From positions 35,306,501 through 35,370,500 of the forward strand of contig NC_133157.1 of assembly GCF_040802235.1 (NCBI RefSeq): DNA of 64,000 bases, in the 5' to 3' direction. Position 1 is the first letter of the stretch. Each line of letters opens with the position of its first letter. A model generated the notes under the pieces. That model saw only the letters and a list, made by a program, of their open reading frames with translations. It searched no databases and was not told where the DNA came from. This document shows positions 58,141-64,000 of this stretch, one piece after another. The position numbers and the translations under genes are program-made. Origin of the DNA: Manis javanica. Lineage: Eukaryota; Chordata; Mammalia; Pholidota; Manidae.

Positions 58141-59973
58141 ACAATTCTGTATCATTTCTTTTACAGACCTGGCTCCAGATAGAGAGATGATTGTCAAGTG
58201 GGTTTCTGGGGCAGTAACTGAGAACTGTGGACACCACCATGTTTCAGAAGTATAATTTAAAACCTCAAATGTCCAGATGCTCCTCTTTGGTAGATGTGGC
58301 ACAGAGCTCAGGGAGAAATCCACTGTTCTACTATGCACATTTCAGTATTCTTATTTCCGTACTTTTGACCTAGAACCTCTTACAGCACTCTTTGTCAAAA
58401 ATATGGTCCATGGACCAACTGTTTTAAAGATATGAAAAGTCCTTGTGGCAAATACATACAGACAGCTGGCCTGACCCCTGCCCTGGTGGTACTGGATCAG
58501 AATCTCTGGGAAGGAGGCAACAGGAAACCCAGGAAGTTAATTTCCCTACTGAATTTTAGACTACCCACTGCTTTGTGGCAAAGGAGCTAGGGTAATCAGA
58601 AGGAAATAAGTGGAAAGCTAGCCTCCGTAATGATTGGGTCAGATTGGTATAAAGCAAAAGGACAGAGTCTTGTGACAAGGCATAGGGTCATAGCATTGTT
58701 TTGGAGTTGGAAAAGATCTTGGAAATTGTCTATCCGTGGTTTTCTAACTGCTCCATGAAGCCTTAGTTGTTCTAAAATGGGATATGAGACAACAGGATTG
58801 GTAGTTGGAGCTTAAAGTCCCAGTGACTGCAGAAGCTCCACTGGTTTGTCGTTTGGTAACCTGGACTTTTGTGTAAGATTTAATTTGAATAAATGGTTTT
58901 GTTGACTTAAATTAAAACCCTTGGTTTCACATGGGGGAGTTTTAAAAGAATCTTAAGGTCCAGCATGCATCCCAGACCAGTTACATTTATTCAAATTAGT
59001 TCTAGGCATCAGAGTTTTTTGGCACCAGGTGATTCCAATGTAGAGCCAAGGTTGAGAACCACTGCACCAACCATTGATCTGTGCTTCCTCATTTGAGACA
59101 AAAGACCACTAAAGACCTGAAGAATTTAAATGAGATCAGGACTAGAACTAGCATCTCTTAACTTCTCACTCTACTATGCTGCTTTCTCTTCACAATCCAG
59201 AATGAACCAATTATTCTGCTAAGGTAGAGAGAATATGGATCAAAATTATTACACAACTTGACATAGGGCTCTCTGGACTTTAAAAGAGCACTTCATATAT
59301 ACTCTCTCTAGATTCTGCCCTATAACTGTTTTAAAACTGAGAAAATCAGAGGTCAATTAAGTTGACTCAGTGGTTTAGAGGTAGGGCCAGAATTAAAATC
59401 TTTGTCTTCTTATTTCCGGATTAAGGAAATTAAATTTGGCAAGTGTTTACTGAGTGCCTAGTTTGTGTTAAGACATGGTCAAAGATGCAAGAATGAATAA
59501 GACATTGTACATCTTCAATTAGGGTACAATCTTCTTAGACAGTAATAACTAAAATATAATGTACTTCCTGGTTTATTTTTCAGACTAGCAGAAGCTGAAA
59601 ACCTTACTTGATTAGCCTTGCTAACAAAGTTCAATTCTCTTCAAATCCAGCCTGTTGGTTCTGATTTATTCCCATGACTATAAATTCTAGGGCACCCATG
59701 GGATCTATCTAGCTACTGCATCGCTTGGCAAGCCATGCAGCTGAAAATTCCTTGACGGGGTAGAGAAGAGAGACAAAGGGTACAATTTCAGCGAGGTTCC
59801 TTTATACTCTCCAAAGCCAAGGATATGACTCAGCTGAAGACTGGGAGATTTCAAAAGAAAGGACTGGATGGGTAAGAAAGGGATCATAGAAATAATTATT
59901 TCCTTTTTCACAGCATTTAACTAACTAGACAGTTTACAGTTCATGTTGAAGATAACTACTGCACCCCAAAGGA
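58141..59973. other. Unassigned DNA with hAT-Charlie (MER5-like) remnants
   Basis: 58935-59068 ends in GTGATTCCAATG...GAGCCAAGGTTGAGAACCACTG, the 3' half pattern of MER5-type hAT fossils. 58385-58570 may be a more decayed relative. No gene seen. Confidence 0.45.
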
Positions 59974-60135
59974 GAAAATAACTTGCAGGAAATAATCGTA
60001 TCTCTAATTTAGAGTGGTGGAAGTCATAGAAGGACAAGAATGTTCAAAGACAACAAAAATAACATGCAGGAAATAATCATATCTCTAATTTAAAGTGGTG
60101 GAGGTCATAGAAGGACAAGAATGTTCAAAGACAAC
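59974..60135 (+). repeat. 81-bp tandem duplication
   Basis: Copy 1 is 59974-60054 and copy 2 is 60055-60135, both ending in AATGTTCAAAGACAAC, with about five differences. No coding content. Confidence 0.9.
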
Positions 60136-60265
60136 TTTTTCATAAGGAACTAATCAGACATTGCAAAATGTTACCATCCAGATTTTATTATATAAAATAT
60201 AATAAGAGAACAAGGTATCCATGTTTTATTTATGGACTGAAAAAAGTTGGCCAGGAATAGTCTAT

Positions 60266-60440
60266 CACAGTTGTTCTCAAACTTTAAATGCATCAGAATC
60301 ACCTGGAAGGTTTGGCGTCATCCCCAGAGTTTCTGATTCAGCAGGTCTGCGGTGGAGCCCAAGAACTTACATTTCTTACAAATTTAAGTGATGCTGGTGC
60401 AGCTGGTTCAGGGCCCATACTTTGAGACCTGCTGGTTTAT
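60266..60440 (+). mobile_element. MER5A (hAT-Charlie non-autonomous DNA transposon)
   Basis: Begins TTGTTCTCAAACTTTAAATG ... ATCAGAATCACCTGG ... AGAGTTTCTGATTCAGCAGG and ends near TACTTTGAGACCTGCTG, the MER5A consensus order. Confidence 0.82.
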
Positions 60441-61636
60441 CATGAAGTCCCCAGTATACTAGAAACACACACACAGACACACCTGTTGCAAATTATGACA
60501 ATTTTGTTAACTCTATTATTAACTTTGGAAATAAATGCTATCCCCACCAACCTAATGACCAAAAATAAGACTAAATCAGTAAGAAGTGATGGCTACTCAC
60601 CCAAGGAGACAATCCATTTAAAAGCACAAATAAATGAGTTGTGAAATACATTTGGGTGTTTCATAGAGGCAATAAGTGAGGTACATTTAATGAGGATAAA
60701 AGACTGCCCTTTAAAATTATCTTCAGGCAGACAGGAATTTTGTTTCTTGTACTCAAGAGAACACCTTTGGACTTACCTGTACGTTACAGTTATCCAGAGC
60801 TCCAACCTCATTCCTCTTCTTGTCTCACTACTCACTTTCCCTGTTTTTCTTTAACCATTCCTAGGACCTCATTAACTAGATATATATCAGTGGCTAGTAA
60901 CTTTGTTCCAGTTAAGAAATTCCTTTGTGAATTTGGTTAATATTATAGGTTCTTTTTTCATAAAACAAAACTTACACATTTTCCATCTAATTCAAGATAT
61001 TCAGAGATTCTTACCCAAGTCCACAGTTCCCAGGTTAAGAACTTATCCCACAATGCTAATGATTAAGACATCTGTTATCTTCAGCCTGGAATTTTTCCCT
61101 GAGCTTCTTCAGTACTACAGATCCAAATATCTGATTAAAATCTGTATTTGGATATCATACAATTGCCTCAGAATCTACAAATATTGAGGAGTAACTGCTT
61201 AATAGGGATGGGGTTTCCTTTTGGGGTGATGAAAAAGTTCCAGAACTAGATAGTAGTAATGGTTGCATAACACTGTGAATATACTTAATGTCACTGCTAT
61301 ACATCTTAAAATGGTTAAAATGGAAATTTTACATGTACTTCACCACCAAAAACCCCTACATTTACAAAACTGAAATTACCTCCCTCACACACCCAAAATG
61401 TGTTTTCTTATATTTCCTGCCTCTGAACATGAGTTACTAGTCTTATCATTTACCTAGTCGCCCAAGCCAGAAACCCGAGTCATCTTTGACGTTCTTTCAC
61501 TCCCTAGCTTGTAATTAATTATGAAGTTTGGTACACTCTCCCTCATGAACTCGGAATAATCATTTACTTCTATCCCCAAAGCTTCTACCTAAGTTCAGAC
61601 CACATCATTAGCCTCATAGTCTCCAGTTTATTATTA
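60441..61636. other. Unassigned DNA with a small L1 3' remnant
   Basis: 61200-61355 resembles an old L1 3' end (AATGGTTGCATAACACTGTGAATATAC ... ATGGTTAAAATGG, split here across two motifs). Short CA repeats lie near 60465-60482. No gene seen. Confidence 0.45.
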
Positions 61637-64000
61637 TTTTTTTTTTGAGAGGGCATCTCTCATATTTATTGATCAAATGGTTGTTAACAACAATAAAAAT
61701 CAGTATAGGGGGGTCAACGCTCAATGTACAATCATTAATCCATCTCAAGCCTAATTCTCGTCAGTCTCCAATCTTCTGAAGCATAACGAACAAGTTCTTA
61801 CATGGTGAACGAATTCTTACATAGTGAATAAATTCTTACACGGTGAACAGTACAAGGGCAGTCATCACAGAAACTTTCGGTTTTGATCATGCAATATGAC
61901 CTATAAACAATCAGGTCAAATATGAATATTCGTTTGATTTTTGTACTTGATCTATATGTTGATCCCACATTTCTCCTATTATTATTATTATTTTTATTTT
62001 AATAAAATGCTGAAGTGGTAGGTAGATGCAAGATAAAGGTAGAAAACATAGTTTAGTGCTGTAAGAAGGCAAATGTAGATGATCAGATGATCAGGTGTGT
62101 GCCTATGGACTAAGTATTAATCCAGGCTAGACAAGGGCAGCAAGACATCCTCGGATGCAGAAGATTTCTCTCAAAGCAGGGGGGGTGAGGTTCTGAGCCT
62201 CACCTCTGTTGATCCCCAAATTCTCACCTGATGGCCCCCCTGCGACTGTGCCTGTCTTAGGTTGTTCCTCCCTTGAGGAATCTTACCCGTCTCTGGCTAA
62301 CCAGTCATCTTCCGGGGCCATACAGGGAAATGTAAAGTTGGTAAGTGAGAGAGAAGCCATATTGTTTGCAAAGGTTAGCTTTTTACTTCTTTGCAGATTT
62401 ATGCCCTGTGGCTTCTATGCCCAGCACTTGTCTCGAGGTATCTTTACCACCTGGAGGAATTATGATACTCGGTAAATTCGATATGAGGCACGAATTCTAT
62501 TTAAGGGTTGTAATTAGGAAGGAAGAAGAAAAGCTATAGATGTAGCATATGAAGGAAACTTGGGAGGATTGATTATTTCTTTGACATATCTTCTTGTAGA
62601 GTACCTTAAGTATGTATAGGTTTTAAACTACTAACTAATTTGTACACACATATTAACATAATAGGAATACGGTGACATAAACAAAGCAAATCTATAATTA
62701 CCATCCATCTCCAGTGAAGACAAGAAAACCATTTAGGCACCCTAGGCATTTGTGAAAATTTATCTATGATATGATGGATATTCTCCAACTGTACTTGAAC
62801 CATCAGACAAATTAAAGCAGCCCATTTCTGGGATCTGTTCACATCCCATATGTTCTTTTAACCATAGATAGTCTATAGTCATGAGATTTTGGAGTGCTAC
62901 AACTTGCACCCCTCCCAACTCCTGATTGAGTTCCAACAGTACAGATCCGGTCAAATTCGTTGTCTCACTGTATGCACATGCCAGCCTAGACATCTCCCTC
63001 CTCATTCTTATGGCAAGTCCAGGAGATGGTGGGCTGGATGAAGCCACAACCGCAGCATCGTCCGGATCCCTGTGGAGGCTTTTTGATGATCATCCCCCGG
63101 CACAAGTCCTCCAGAGAGTGCTGATGCCAGAAGCTCCTCCTCATATCGTATCTTATTTCATTTTCTGGGTATCCAAGCTAGGCCTTGATCTTCTGCGTAG
63201 AAACAAACAGACCCTTTGCCCACACTTTGACATGCCCTCTATACCACTGTGCAGAACTCATTGGAGGTCAGCACACAGTAACTGCTTTTTTTTTTTTTTT
63301 TTTTAATTAAGAGAAAGGAATATTATCAGAAAAGAGTACCTCCATAGCTGATCATATGACACCCTTTAAGTGATCAACATTAAGGATATTTAAAGCATGC
63401 GTTGATCTTTGATTTACCAATAGTTTTATCCTGTTAAGGAGTAATCCCCCTTTTCTTTCCTTCTTTTTTTTTTTTTTTTTTAATTTTTAATCTACACTTA
63501 CATGAAGAATACTATGTTTACTATGCTCTCCCCTATATCAGGTCCCCCCTAACAACCACACTACGGTTACTGTCCATCAGCTTAGCAAAATGTTGTAGAG
63601 TCACTACTTGTCCTCTCTGTGTTGTGCAGCCCACCCTCCCCTTTCTCCCTCCCCCCCATGCATGCTAATCTTAATAACCCCCTTTTTCTTCCCCCCCCTT
63701 ATCCCTCCCTGCCCACCCATCCTCCCCAGTTCCTTTCCCTTTGGTACCTGTTAGTCCATTTTTGGGTTCTGTAATTCCACTGCTGTTTTGTTCCTTCAGT
63801 TTTTCCTTTGTTCCTATACTCCTCAGATGAGTGAAATCATTTGGTATTTCTCTTTCTCCGCTTGGCTTATTTCGCTGAGCATAATACTCTCCAGCTCCAT
63901 CCATGTTGCTGCAAATGGTTGGATTTTTCCACTTCTTATGGCTGAGTAGTATTCCATTGTGTATATGTACCACATCTTCTTTATCCATTCATCTACCGAT
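61637..64000 (-). mobile_element. Young chimeric-tail L1, inverted, 3' part (continues past window)
   Basis: Minus-strand copy of the same family as 1-17715. The A tail is the T run at 61637-61646, followed by the LTR-like end (AATAAA as plus-strand TTTATT near 61659), the fossil env TM segment (about 62606-63085), the G-rich 3' UTR tract and the ORF2 C-terminus. It keeps several states that copies in the array have changed, so it serves as an outgroup for dating the array. Confidence 0.95.
63823..64000 (-). CDS. L1 ORF2 C-terminus, partial at window edge
   Basis: The last 58 codons plus stop (TGA at 63823-63825) of ORF2 in the inverted L1, starting within [26 protein letters not shown] sequence in the ORF2 frame. 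The rest is outside the window, so intactness cannot be judged. Confidence 0.6.
   Translation of the reverse strand, partial: SVDEWIKKMWYIYTMEYYSAIRSGKIQPFAATWMELESIMLSEISQAEKEKYQMISLI

Noticed and set aside
1..64000. CRISPR arrays, bacterial operons, phage defence genes, tRNA or rRNA genes
   Set aside because: None seen. The repeats are transposons and no cloverleaf or rRNA core was recognised.

Overview
This is eukaryotic, mammalian nuclear DNA. It holds LINE-1 elements of several ages, L2, MIR, a MER5-type hAT fossil, an MLT1-like LTR, one complete gammaretrovirus-like endogenous provirus (ERV), and a decayed host gene with readable splice sites. There is no prokaryotic gene, CRISPR array or operon. 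The youngest L1 family has a 3' end built from an ERV env/LTR fragment. From memory I associate that repeat with pangolins (Manis); I could not check this.

Layout. 1-17715: a nearly full-length L1 with an intact ORF2, followed head-to-tail by three 3.46-kb copies of its own 3' part. 17716-19649: antisense L2, an antisense LTR and unassigned DNA. 19650-28147: an 8.5-kb provirus with paired LTRs, a 5-bp target duplication, a tRNA-Phe-type primer site and broken gag-pro-pol-env. 28472-39153, minus strand: eleven 3' exons of a P4-ATPase flippase of the ATP8B family, probably ATP8B5, carrying several inactivating lesions. 39154-61636: repeat-rich DNA that includes a 5'-truncated L1, a full-length L1 nested inside an older L1 with its target duplication, an L1 tail inside an L2, MIR, MER5A and an 81-bp tandem duplication. 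61637-64000: the 3' part of another copy of the young L1 family, in inverted orientation.

How the parts relate. The host gene is the only non-mobile gene recognised; the provirus lies about 325 bp beyond its stop codon in convergent orientation. Shared variants show that the array has the form A - hybrid - hybrid - B, the product expected from unequal crossing-over between two L1 copies. The most unusual item is the L1 family itself. Its 3' UTR carries a fossil env transmembrane region and an LTR-like end whose AATAAA appears to be the polyadenylation signal, so a retroviral terminator seems to have become the L1 tail. Positions of indels and exon edges were read by eye and may be off by a few bases.
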